DNA of 64,000 bases. Origin: Nitrincola alkalisediminis. GTDB lineage: Bacteria; Pseudomonadota; Gammaproteobacteria; Pseudomonadales; Balneatricaceae. The translations under genes were made by a program, and so were the position numbers. Positions 26,340-33,701 of this stretch are shown piece after piece. Within the stretch, counting starts at the first letter, position 1. Each line of letters opens with the position of its first letter. The stretch spans positions 186,001 through 250,000 of the forward strand of contig NZ_VYTY01000004.1 in NCBI RefSeq assembly GCF_009821115.1. Direction: 5' to 3'. Below the pieces are notes generated by a model. That model was given only the letters and a program-made list of their open reading frames with translations, made no database searches and had not been told where the DNA came from.

Positions 26340-26376
26340 ACGCAAGGGCAGAAGTGCAACGTCCCTTGCGTTCATG
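26335..26376. other. 14-bp perfect hairpin at an early gene start
   Basis: CATGAACGCAAGGG and CCCTTGCGTTCATG are perfect complements around a 14-base loop; the left arm includes the ATG of the next gene. The ~250 bases after it are GC-richer than the neighbouring phage genes and contain more small hairpins (GCCCC-AAA-GGGGC at 26584, CTGAG...CTCAG near 26550). This may be the phage replication origin or a translation control element. Confidence 0.5.
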
Positions 26377-26905
26377 CCTCAGTGCCTCACAGTCCGCACA
26401 GAGATTGGCGAGGTTGTCGGGGTCGGACATGCCGCCCCCCGAGTCTGAGTCAGGAGCGACTTTGCCGCTTTTTGCTTTTGATTTTGGCAAGCAGAGCGCG
26501 CAAGGCGAAGCCTGTAGGCATGAGAGACTGTTACCCGTAAGGGCTGAGACCTTAGGCTCAGTTTGCGAAGCAAATAAGGCTCGGCCCCAAAGGGGCATGC
26601 ACAAAAGAGCTTTAAGCACTATCGACTTTGTGAAGAAAAGAGCACTCACGGCAGAGGACATAGGCTTTTGCTTGATATGCGGGACTTACAGCAACTGGAA
26701 GCAATGCAGCTGCTCAAGTCCGAATAAACAGAATTTTGACCAGGTACCGAATTTATTAACGCTGGTATGCCTGGTTAAACGAAGTGCAGATGTTCGGGAG
26801 ATCCATTGGCACTTATGCACCACAAAGGGTTGTAAGACCCTGATAGCAGTACCGGACAACCGTCCAGCGGTTAGATGTCCGATATGTGACCAAGTCACAC
26901 AATAA
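26336..26905 (+). CDS. Prophage protein with C-terminal zinc-ribbon-like cysteines
   Basis: The ATG at 26336 overlaps the preceding stop (ATGA), like its neighbours, and gives 189 residues. The first ~87 are arginine/serine-rich and unlike a folded domain; an ATG at 26597 would give a compact 102-residue protein. The C-terminal part has three cysteine pairs (CLICG, LCTTKGC, CPICD), suggesting two zinc ribbons. Function is unknown. The odd N-terminal segment overlaps a hairpin-rich region that may be the phage origin. Confidence 0.55.
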   Translation: MNARAEVQRPLRSCLSASQSAQRLARLSGSDMPPPESESGATLPLFAFDFGKQSAQGEACRHERLLPVRAETLGSVCEANKARPQRGMHKRALSTIDFVKKRALTAEDIGFCLICGTYSNWKQCSCSSPNKQNFDQVPNLLTLVCLVKRSADVREIHWHLCTTKGCKTLIAVPDNRPAVRCPICDQVTQ

Positions 26906-26982
26906 ACGATTATTAACACAGCAACTCAACGACGCGGCCAAGAGCTATAGAAACGCTAGCAACCCGCAAAGGAGCATTACAG

Positions 26983-27336
26983 ATGTTTACGATTCCAAGT
27001 TCACGCAGTACCAAGACTTTGTTTGTTATCAACAAAGATTTTTACATCAGCAAAGACGGTGAATTCCGTGGCAACATCCAAGCGCTGACGCCCACTGACA
27101 CGAGCCGCAACAAGCGGGGATTTTCAGTTGTTGAATACACGTTAGACGCTCCGGTTTATGACGCATTGGGCGACACATTCCCGACCATGGCGACGTTTGA
27201 GAGTGAGCCACGTGAGTCAAGGAACCGTTTTGGCAACATGACGAACACGGATCACATATTGAAATTGATTTCCTTGGGCGACGGCCAACAGCCAGCCTCT
27301 ACAACTGATAAGCCCTCTAACGCAGTTAAGGGCTAA
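26983..27336 (+). CDS. Putative phage ssDNA-binding protein (pV-like)
   Basis: The 117-residue protein sits where inoviruses encode the ssDNA-binding protein, just before the coat genes. It has a strand-rich N-terminal domain (LFVINKDFYISKDGEFRG, then FSVVEYTLDAPVYDAL) and a polar tail (QQPASTTDKPSNAVKG), resembling pV/Pf-type binding proteins. A GGAG site precedes the ATG. Such proteins coat progeny single strands before export. The call is positional plus pattern. Confidence 0.6.
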   Translation: MFTIPSSRSTKTLFVINKDFYISKDGEFRGNIQALTPTDTSRNKRGFSVVEYTLDAPVYDALGDTFPTMATFESEPRESRNRFGNMTNTDHILKLISLGDGQQPASTTDKPSNAVKG

Positions 27337-27341
27337 CAAAA

Positions 27342-27587
27342 ATGATTTTATGTCTGACGCCTAACGGTTCCGGCCAATACAGCTTAACAGAAACACTGGT
27401 TGAACAGTGTGCTGGATTTGTTGCGATCCCTGCGTCAGACGTCCAGTTCCTGAGTAGCAGTATGACAGTAGACCCGACGCAGATGGGTTTAACCTATGCG
27501 TTTTCGTTTGGTGCCGTACTGACATTCTGGAGTTTAGGACTGGCATACCGCTGGTCCACAAAATCCATCAATATCGCGTCAAAATGA
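27342..27587 (+). CDS. Prophage small membrane protein before the major coat gene
   Basis: The 81-residue protein has one membrane segment (LTYAFSFGAVLTFWSLGLAY, residues 50-69) and a short basic tail, preceded by a polar domain with two cysteines. It lies between the pV-like and pVIII genes, a position used for minor virion tip proteins in several inoviruses. The assignment is positional. Confidence 0.6.
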   Translation: MILCLTPNGSGQYSLTETLVEQCAGFVAIPASDVQFLSSSMTVDPTQMGLTYAFSFGAVLTFWSLGLAYRWSTKSINIASK

Positions 27588-27604
27588 CGCTAGGAGTTTA
27601 GAAA

Positions 27605-27745
27605 ATGGCAGACGTATTTGCAGCAGTAGACTTGGCCGGAGCATCAGCGGCAGTAATTGGCTTTATGGTACTGGGTATTGGTATCACCTTGGCCTTTGCC
27701 GCTGGCCGACTGGGTAAAAAAGGCATCAACTCAGCCGCTCGTTAA
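27605..27745 (+). CDS. Major coat protein pVIII, leaderless, 46 aa
   Basis: Encodes 46 residues: an acidic amphipathic start (MADVFAAVDLAGASAAV), a hydrophobic segment (IGFMVLGIGITLAFAAG) and a basic C-terminus (RLGKKGINSAAR). This is the acidic-hydrophobic-basic plan of filamentous phage coat proteins. There is no signal peptide, as in phage Pf3. AGGAG precedes the ATG and a terminator follows closely, matching the need for high expression. Confidence 0.85.
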   Translation: MADVFAAVDLAGASAAVIGFMVLGIGITLAFAAGRLGKKGINSAAR

Positions 27746-27754
27746 TCTGTGCTG

Positions 27755-27844
27755 ATGTCACTTACGGAGGCGGCGTTTCACGTCGCCTTTTTATTTCTGG
27801 GCACTGCAAGTGCAATGGCATTAATACTGGGGGCAGGGCGATAG
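27755..27844 (+). CDS. Possible 29-aa hydrophobic virion protein (pVII-like)
   Basis: Nine bases after pVIII, an ATG opens a 29-residue frame: MSLTEAAFHVAFLFLGTASA then MALILGAGR. Its hydrophobic body with a short GxGR end recalls fd pVII, which ends ALGIIAGGQR. There is no clear ribosome-binding site, and a terminator hairpin lies within the frame, so it may be coincidental or made by coupled translation. Confidence 0.4.
   Translation: MSLTEAAFHVAFLFLGTASAMALILGAGR
27768..27792 (+). terminator. Terminator after the major coat gene
   Basis: A 9-bp stem with one G-T pair (AGGCGGCGT against ACGTCGCCT, 3-base loop) is followed by TTTTTATTT. Such terminators after pVIII help make coat mRNA abundant. 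A second hairpin (GGGGCAG against CTGCCCC, 27830-27851) follows without a T-run. Confidence 0.7.
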
Positions 27845-27891
27845 CTGCCCCTGATTTAAAAAAAGACACTATGATTTAAGGAAGGTTTAGG

Positions 27892-29301
27892 ATGAATATG
27901 AGAAGGCTTTTATTTTTTTTATTATTTTTTATTAGTTCTTTTCATGCTAAATCATCTGATTATGATCCTGCATATTTTTATTATACTAACTATAGCATGT
28001 GGGTTTATTACGGTGTATCTCAGACGCCAATGGGTGCATGTTCTAAAATAACTCACCCTGAATTTGGATCGGGTGCATCTGTAATAAGAGATAGTCCGAA
28101 TGTCTGGTCATGTATGTCTTCATTTATTGAATCACAAGATAGCACTATGTTTTTAGGTCAAGTATTTCGCGGTGCTTGTCCTAATCATCCTATTTGTAGT
28201 CAACCACCTCCACCGGACCCAAACAACTGCCCTTCATCAGGTACACCAGTAACCGTTGTTAATAGATTAAACTGGGGTGAATCAGGATTAGATCAACCTA
28301 TTACTGTAGGTGGAGCAAGATCAATTAACGGCTGTGAAGTTGTTCCACTTTATACAGATGTCGCCTGTGACTCTGACGAAACAATCAGATGCAATGTTAT
28401 TACAGGCAATCAATATACAGGAAATCAAACTCCTACTAACGAACCCATACCAGAAATAGACTCAGATGATATTCTAGAATCTGAGCCTAGCTTTGAACCC
28501 ATCGGTGTAAAACCTGCTGAATCATCCGTTAACGTAGAGCGTGACACAATCACAATGCCTGATGGCACTATGATTGAAACTGAAACAACAGTCACAAATG
28601 AAGTGCGAGGCGTTGGAACTGATCGAGTCGAAAATGAACAAGTAACTGTTGTTCAGATGTCGAATGGAATTACGAAGACAGAAACGACAGTCCAAACAAC
28701 GATTACGAATCCTGACGGTTCAAAAGCCGTTCAAACGGAAACGGTCACAACCTATACAAACAATGGCGTTGAAACATTCACAGTCCAGAAGCCACTTGGC
28801 CCAGTCACGAACAGCGCAACAGCTCCTGTCAGTTCATCAACAACTAATACGACGATTAATAATTATGGCCCTGACGGCAAACTAACCAGTTCTGAAAGCT
28901 CAAGCTCTTCAACTGGAGACCAAGTCGGTGGAGGCTCAGGATCTGGAAGCGGTCAAGGTGGAGATTGTGAGGGGCTCGAATGTGAAGATGTTATGGGTGG
29001 TCCAGAATATCAAGAGGGTGGTTCATGGTGGGAAAGCTCTTATCCTGATGGCCTAGCCGGAATTTTCGAAACGCACAAAGAGGCGCTTATTCAAGCCTCT
29101 ATGATTGGTGTGATTACAGACACCGCTGGTATATCTGCTAATGGTTCATTCCCGCTTTTTACATTTCCTGGCTATTCAATCGGTCCAATGTCTGTCCCTG
29201 CATCACAAATAGAACTTGATTCTCGCGTAGTCCCATTTATGCGAATAGCCTTTTTATTCATAGCGGCCGTTGTATGCCGTCGTCTGATTTTTGGGGGTTA
29301 A
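27892..29301 (+). CDS. Minor coat / adsorption protein, pIII-like
   Basis: The 469-residue protein has a signal peptide (MNMRRLLFFLLFFISSFHAK), a cysteine-containing N-terminal domain, a long Thr/Val/Glu-rich repetitive region (residues ~210-320), a Ser/Gly-rich linker (about 325-355), and a C-terminal membrane anchor (MRIAFLFIAAVVCRRLIFGG). This is the plan of inovirus pIII, the virion-tip protein that binds the host pilus and TolA. The N-terminal receptor domain is not recognisable, as is usual. Confidence 0.8.
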   Translation: MNMRRLLFFLLFFISSFHAKSSDYDPAYFYYTNYSMWVYYGVSQTPMGACSKITHPEFGSGASVIRDSPNVWSCMSSFIESQDSTMFLGQVFRGACPNHPICSQPPPPDPNNCPSSGTPVTVVNRLNWGESGLDQPITVGGARSINGCEVVPLYTDVACDSDETIRCNVITGNQYTGNQTPTNEPIPEIDSDDILESEPSFEPIGVKPAESSVNVERDTITMPDGTMIETETTVTNEVRGVGTDRVENEQVTVVQMSNGITKTETTVQTTITNPDGSKAVQTETVTTYTNNGVETFTVQKPLGPVTNSATAPVSSSTTNTTINNYGPDGKLTSSESSSSSTGDQVGGGSGSGSGQGGDCEGLECEDVMGGPEYQEGGSWWESSYPDGLAGIFETHKEALIQASMIGVITDTAGISANGSFPLFTFPGYSIGPMSVPASQIELDSRVVPFMRIAFLFIAAVVCRRLIFGG

Positions 29302-29302
29302 C

Positions 29303-29629
29303 ATGATTAATAAAGTACTAGGTTTTTTCAAAACCCTTTGGGAAAACTTTTTAACACTCATGCGTGATGTCTTACTGACATTGTTTGATGCAATCAAAGA
29401 GGTTTTTTTCTATCTCTTTGACATGATCCTTCTGCTTGTTATCTCGACAATATCCGGCATCGGTGAACTAGGCTCGTTTGCTATTGGCCCTTTACTGAAT
29501 CAACTCCCACCAGAAGCAAAACAAGTTCTCGCAGCTGTCGGATTCGTTGAGGCAATGGGCATGATTTCAGCGGCTCTTGTCATTCGCTTAATTTTGCAGC
29601 TTATCCCGTTTGTGAGGCTCGGATCATGA
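29303..29629 (+). CDS. Minor coat protein pVI-like (DUF2523 type)
   Basis: The ATG at 29303 with a GGGGG site gives 108 residues with three hydrophobic segments (about 20-32, 35-60, 75-100), including EVFFYLFDMILLLVISTISG and AMGMISAALVIRLILQLIPF. Length and plan match inovirus pVI between pIII and pI. Its stop overlaps the next start by ATGA. Confidence 0.72.
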   Translation: MINKVLGFFKTLWENFLTLMRDVLLTLFDAIKEVFFYLFDMILLLVISTISGIGELGSFAIGPLLNQLPPEAKQVLAAVGFVEAMGMISAALVIRLILQLIPFVRLGS

Positions 29630-29709
29630 TCGAGCTGAATCCAGTTGACTATTTATTGATTGCTTCACTCCTGAACGTTTACTTTAATCTTGCAGGTACC
29701 TTTTCATGA
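29626..29709 (+). CDS. 27-aa small hydrophobic ORF between pVI and zot
   Basis: MIELNPVDYLLIASLLNVYF then NLAGTFS. Its ATG overlaps the pVI stop (ATGA) and its stop overlaps the zot start (ATGA), so all three frames chain without a gap. The hydrophobic middle could span a membrane. The double overlap argues it is a real gene or at least a translational coupler carrying ribosomes into zot. Confidence 0.55.
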   Translation: MIELNPVDYLLIASLLNVYFNLAGTFS

Positions 29710-30818
29710 TTTTTTTGATAATGGGTCGTCCAGGTGGCGGAAAATCCTACGAGTCTGTTGCTTACCATGTTATTCCAGCCCTTAATGAAGGTCGAAAGGT
29801 TATTACAAATCTGCCATTAAAGATTGACTATATAAAAGCTGTTTTTGGGTCAGCTGTTGCTGATCTTATTGAATTTAAGTTCCCCACAAAAGAAAACCCG
29901 GTTCCATTCTCAACACTGGCAGATTATGGGGATACATGGACACATCCAGAAACTGGTGTTGGTCCCCTTTATGTTATCGACGAATGCCATAAACCACTAC
30001 GGCGTGGTAAAACCAAACAGGATGTTGAAGAATGGTATGCAGAACATCGACATTCAAAGTCGGATATTTTATTAATTTCTCAATATCACAGAAAGTTAGA
30101 TCTAAACATATGTGATTTGATTGATATTGTTTATTCTCTTGGTAAGCAAACAATGTTTGGTTCCCAAGAAAGGTATGTCAGACACACAAAATCCGGTATA
30201 CGTGGAACTACACTGGATACACAAGTTCGCACGTATGATCCTGCATTCTTTCCTTTTTATCAGTCTCATACTGCATCTACCACAGCAGGTAAAGAGGCTA
30301 CCGTAAGGGATGTAAAACCCATCTGGAAAAAATGGCAGTTCGTAGGAGCTGCATTATTTTTAGTGTCTGGTGTCACCATGATGCTCGTTAGTGTTCCAAA
30401 TATGTTCGGAACTAAGTCATCTTCACAGCCAACCCAAAGCACAGCATCAAAAACTGACCCCACATTTACCATGCTTTCAAACCAGTTTGACATGCTCGAA
30501 GGCTCCGGCCAGACAGAAACATACGTCTATACCGATACATTGCCCGCAGATCCGGCTCAAGCAAAAGCCAATCTGCACCCATTTTCAGAATTCCAGCTTC
30601 GAATATCCGGCAATGTTAACTCACCCAAGGGCCCTACGATTGTCATTAGGGCTTTACAGAATGGCCAGTTCGCCTTTGTCCTTACTGACAATGATTTGCT
30701 TAATGCGGGTTACACATTTGATCAACGTGGAGATTGTCTCATGCACATTCAGTATCAGAACTACAACGGCTTTATAACCTGTGGAGCCGCATCACAATCG
30801 ATTCAGGCGGCGATGTGA
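29706..30818 (+). CDS. zot: Zot-family phage assembly ATPase (pI)
   Basis: The 370-residue protein has Walker A GRPGGGKS (residues 7-14), Walker B LYVIDECH, RHSKSDILLISQ, and a single membrane segment near 215-235 (FVGAALFLVSGVTMMLVSV), then a periplasmic tail. This is the Zot/pI family, which powers filamentous phage extrusion from the inner membrane. The stop codon lies within the left arm of a large hairpin. Confidence 0.92.
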   Translation: MIFLIMGRPGGGKSYESVAYHVIPALNEGRKVITNLPLKIDYIKAVFGSAVADLIEFKFPTKENPVPFSTLADYGDTWTHPETGVGPLYVIDECHKPLRRGKTKQDVEEWYAEHRHSKSDILLISQYHRKLDLNICDLIDIVYSLGKQTMFGSQERYVRHTKSGIRGTTLDTQVRTYDPAFFPFYQSHTASTTAGKEATVRDVKPIWKKWQFVGAALFLVSGVTMMLVSVPNMFGTKSSSQPTQSTASKTDPTFTMLSNQFDMLEGSGQTETYVYTDTLPADPAQAKANLHPFSEFQLRISGNVNSPKGPTIVIRALQNGQFAFVLTDNDLLNAGYTFDQRGDCLMHIQYQNYNGFITCGAASQSIQAAM

Positions 30819-30867
30819 TTAGAAGGGGCCCCTCTGGCGGTAGTCGTCTAATCACATCGCCGCCTGA
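30803..30867. other. 21-bp perfect hairpin after zot
   Basis: Arms 30803-30823 and 30847-30867 are perfect complements (beginning TCAGGCGGCGATGTG) around a 23-base loop that itself contains AGGGGCCCCT. The left arm includes the end of zot. No T-run follows. In filamentous phages such long perfect stems serve as the packaging signal or as part of the origin; it may also end coat-operon transcripts. Confidence 0.7.
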
Positions 30868-30935
30868 GACGTCCTTGTAACACGTCTTTAAACATGTAGA
30901 GAAACGTTCCGTTATATAACTGTTAGGTGCTCGTT

Positions 30936-32219
30936 ATGACAAAGCCAATTGATCAACATAGAATTAATTTTGGAGGAAAAGAAGACCCGAAAGGCCGCTT
31001 ATTCGTTTGTCCAAAAACGGCTGCAATCACTGATCTCAAAAACGTTCGTGTATTGCACACTGGCGTTGATACGGTGCGTCAGTTGTACCGCGGCAAGCTT
31101 GTACCAGGTCTAGTTGATAAGTTGGCTGAATCAAACGGTCATGTGTCGATGTTCGGCACCGTTTGGTTTGCAGGTCGTGTCGGTCGAGACTCTGGTTATC
31201 AATACAAGCTACAAAATTTGGATCTTGGTTTGATCCTGCTGGTAAAGAATTTCAATGCTAAGCCTGAACACTTTGGCCCTCACCTGAAAATTGAAGTATC
31301 GCCCCATCTGATCCAAAGCAGGACTCCTGAGGATCTGCAAAAGCTCCTAGACTCATATGCTCACCAGGTACTTGATGAATGTACACATAACCAATGTGCA
31401 ATTCATATCGCCGTTGACATACAAGGCTATAACCTGCCAAGCGATTTGGTTGCACGTATGCACTGCAAAGCTCGCGCTCAACGTGATATATCAGGCGTTC
31501 AGCGTATAGAATTTGATGGTAAGTTTGCTGTGTACGGAAGGGGAGAAACGTTCATGTGGGGCGCTCCATCGGGTATACAACTGTCTATGTATAACAAGAC
31601 AGCTCAGGCAAAGGCCATTGATAAACTGGACTATTGGGAATCGATTTGGCGATCACACGATAACCCTTTCGATGACAAAGACCCGCTTAACTATGACCCT
31701 TCAATGCCGGTTCTTAGAATTGAGCTTCGCTATCATCATTCTGTCATTGAACAGTTTGCTCAAGGCTCTGTAAACGTCACATCTGGCGCTGTTATTGATA
31801 CCCATACATATGCTGATCTGGTACCGCACTTAACGGCAATTTGGCGCTATGGACTGTCTAACTTCAAGCTACTTGATACACCATCGACTTACAACGCACT
31901 TTGGACGTTCTTGCGCCAAGATATCATCGTTTCAATCCCTCCTGATCTGACACCAGACGACGTTGAATACAAGCGGCACTATAAAACGGCATCCGGCTTT
32001 AGTGGTAAAAACGTTGAGTTGTTCCTGGGCAACATGATCAGCTTATTGGCCCGTGAGGGTGTTGGAGCAAAAAAGGCGTTTAACAGTCTACAGCGTTGGG
32101 AGTGTTGGACTGTTATCAAGGATCATTTTGAGCAAAAGGGCAAAACTGAGCGTGATATTTACGACTGGATACGAGACAAGCTGACTGAACGAACTATCAG
32201 ATGGGGTGTTGCTGTCTGA
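30936..32219 (+). CDS. Phage replication initiation protein
   Basis: With the ATG at 30936 (AGGTG site; a GTG at 30927 is an alternative) the protein has 427 residues. It shows the layout of the inovirus replication-initiation factor family: HIAVDIQGYNL (possible metal-binding strand), FAVYGRGETFMWGAPSGIQL, SMYNKTAQAKA (candidate catalytic tyrosine), and VLRIELRYHHSVIEQF. It would nick the double-stranded form to start rolling-circle replication. Its stop overlaps the integrase start (TGATG). Confidence 0.75.
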   Translation: MTKPIDQHRINFGGKEDPKGRLFVCPKTAAITDLKNVRVLHTGVDTVRQLYRGKLVPGLVDKLAESNGHVSMFGTVWFAGRVGRDSGYQYKLQNLDLGLILLVKNFNAKPEHFGPHLKIEVSPHLIQSRTPEDLQKLLDSYAHQVLDECTHNQCAIHIAVDIQGYNLPSDLVARMHCKARAQRDISGVQRIEFDGKFAVYGRGETFMWGAPSGIQLSMYNKTAQAKAIDKLDYWESIWRSHDNPFDDKDPLNYDPSMPVLRIELRYHHSVIEQFAQGSVNVTSGAVIDTHTYADLVPHLTAIWRYGLSNFKLLDTPSTYNALWTFLRQDIIVSIPPDLTPDDVEYKRHYKTASGFSGKNVELFLGNMISLLAREGVGAKKAFNSLQRWECWTVIKDHFEQKGKTERDIYDWIRDKLTERTIRWGVAV

Positions 32220-33229
32220 TGATTACACAGAAACTGAATGGCCGTTGGCTAGTTGATATTGAGCCTATTAAGGGTAAACGCTTCCGTAAGACATTCGACA
32301 CTAAAGCAGACTGTAAACGCTTCGAAGCAGCAATTCTTGCTAAGTATGCCGAAAATCCGCTTTGGGTTGATGTACGCTCAGACAAGAGAAAATTAACAGA
32401 GTTGATTGACCTATGGTTTACTCTTCATGGCCATACACTTAAAGATGCTAAACGACGCTATCATGCAGTTTTGCGAATCGCTGCAGCTCTTGGCAATCCC
32501 ATCGCATCTATATTGTCTGCATCATCCTATCTATTGTATAGAAAACAGCGCTTGAATGATGGACTGGCGGCTAAGACTCTTAACAATGAGCTGATTTATC
32601 TTCGTTCTGTTTACAATGAGCTTTCTGCACTACAACAGATTAGCTATCAAAACCCCTTGGACAAGGTTAAGCCGTTGAAGGTACTTGAAAGGGAATTATC
32701 CTGGTTAACTCATGAAGAGATTACCTTGCTTCGTAAGACTGTTCAGGACCGGACTGCTCTTAATCAGAATCCTCATTTAGCTATATTGATTGATATATGT
32801 CTTTCAACGGGTGCTCGATGGTCCGAAGCTGAAAACATTAATTCAGCAACTTTGAGAAATAACCAGGTAACGTTTGTTAAAACGAAAAGTAACCGTAATC
32901 GTACGATCCCCATAAGTGTTGATCTTGCTCAACGGATTGTTCAACATTGGACAAGCTACGGTAATTTTACGAGTTCTATTGGTGCTTTTCGGCGTGTTTT
33001 GGAAAAGTCTGGTATCGATTTACCACCAGGTCAGGCAACGCATGTTTTACGTCATACGTTTGCAAGCCACTTCGTAATGAATGGGGGTAATATTGTTACT
33101 TTGCAGAAAATTTTGGGTCACTCATCCGTAAAGACAACAATGCGCTATGCACACCTTTGTTCTGACTTTTTGAATGATTCTTTGAGGCTTAATCCGTTGA
33201 GTTTCGACAGTTTATCGACACCCAAGTGA
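32219..33229 (+). CDS. int: Tyrosine recombinase / phage integrase
   Basis: The 336-residue protein has the catalytic set: Arg in STGARWSEAENI, Lys in VKTKSNRNRTI, HVLRHTFASHF (H-x2-R), LGHSS, and the nucleophile Tyr in TMRYAHL. The N-terminal part has an AP2-like arm-binding fold (NGRWLVDIEPIKGKRFRKTF). It ends 36 bases before the att core in ssrA, as usual for tmRNA-integrating elements. A candidate arm-type site lies in its last codons. Confidence 0.92.
   Translation: MITQKLNGRWLVDIEPIKGKRFRKTFDTKADCKRFEAAILAKYAENPLWVDVRSDKRKLTELIDLWFTLHGHTLKDAKRRYHAVLRIAAALGNPIASILSASSYLLYRKQRLNDGLAAKTLNNELIYLRSVYNELSALQQISYQNPLDKVKPLKVLERELSWLTHEEITLLRKTVQDRTALNQNPHLAILIDICLSTGARWSEAENINSATLRNNQVTFVKTKSNRNRTIPISVDLAQRIVQHWTSYGNFTSSIGAFRRVLEKSGIDLPPGQATHVLRHTFASHFVMNGGNIVTLQKILGHSSVKTTMRYAHLCSDFLNDSLRLNPLSFDSLSTPK
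33202..33223 (+). repeat. Candidate arm-type integrase site, right
   Basis: This copy of the TCGACA-containing repeat (TTTCGACA, one base, TTTATCGACACCC) matches 24481-24502 with one difference, in the same orientation. It lies in the last codons of int, 43 bases from the att core. Confidence 0.6.
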
Positions 33230-33265
33230 TTTTATTTTTAGAAGTGATTGTTTTTAAAGGGTTTG

Positions 33266-33294
33266 TCTGGTGGAGGTGGCGGGTTTCGAACCCG
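33266..33294. repeat. attR: 29-bp core within ssrA
   Basis: Identical to 24350-24378. It covers the 3' acceptor and T-loop end of ssrA, so tmRNA remains intact after integration. Confidence 0.92.
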
Positions 33295-33625
33295 CGTCCG
33301 CCAATCCTCTGCCTTAAGATCTACATGCTTAGGCTTCTCTATTCAATTAACCCGTCACGACCCGAGAGCCAGGGTGTTATGGGCGAGCTCTTTTAGTTTT
33401 AACCGTTCAGCTTAGAGCAAAGCATCCGGGCGATTCTGTCTCATATGACACCGCGAACCTCTGAGTTACAGACACCTTAGAGTGCGGCGCTAGCCGACTT
33501 AAGCGGCTAGAGCGTAGTTATCGTCGTTTGCAACTATAACAATGTGATGAGGGATTTACGAGAATCATCACGTTCTCGACATGCACCCAAGGGTTCGTAA
33601 CCAGCGTCGAAGCCATGTCACCCCC
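33268..33625 (-). ncRNA. ssrA: Transfer-messenger RNA (tmRNA)
   Basis: The minus strand begins GGGGGTGACATGGCTTCGAC and ends with a T-loop (GGGTTCGAAACCC) and CCACCTCCACCA, whose acceptor pairs with the 5' GGGGGUG. The internal frame GCAAACGACGATAACTACGC continues to encode the tag ANDDNYALAA and a stop. Length is 358 bases, normal for gammaproteobacteria. With SmpB it rescues stalled ribosomes. Its 3' end is the prophage attachment site. Confidence 0.97.
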
Positions 33626-33638
33626 AGATAAGAGCCGA

Positions 33639-33668
33639 AGTATAGACGAATCTATAGGATAACGCCAA
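33639..33668 (-). promoter_or_regulatory. ssrA promoter
   Basis: On the minus strand, TTGGCG (33668-33663), an 18-base spacer and TATACT (33644-33639) form a good sigma-70 promoter. The -10 box is 13 bases before the mature tmRNA 5' end, leaving a short leader for RNase P. Confidence 0.7.
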
Positions 33669-33701
33669 TCTTCTCTTCAGCTCAGTCCAACATTTTTTGG
33701 C

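Larger units (their letters stand above)
24350..33294. mobile_element. Filamentous phage (Inoviridae) prophage integrated in ssrA
   Basis: An element of 8,916 bp is bounded by 29-bp direct repeats of the tmRNA 3' end (24350-24378 and 33266-33294). It holds a repressor/Cox switch, unknown early genes, a putative ssDNA-binding protein, coat proteins, a Zot-type assembly ATPase, a replication initiator and a tyrosine integrase next to ssrA. Gene order pV - small membrane protein - pVIII - pIII - pVI - pI is standard for inoviruses. No secretin gene is present, so export would need a host secretin. All main structural frames are intact, so it may be active. Confidence 0.92.

Noticed and set aside
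26317-26661. Minus-strand ORF with an NLANLCADCE segment resembling part of an HNH nuclease
   Set aside because: The match is one short motif, the frame opposes the phage operon, and no catalytic His-Asn-His set is present.
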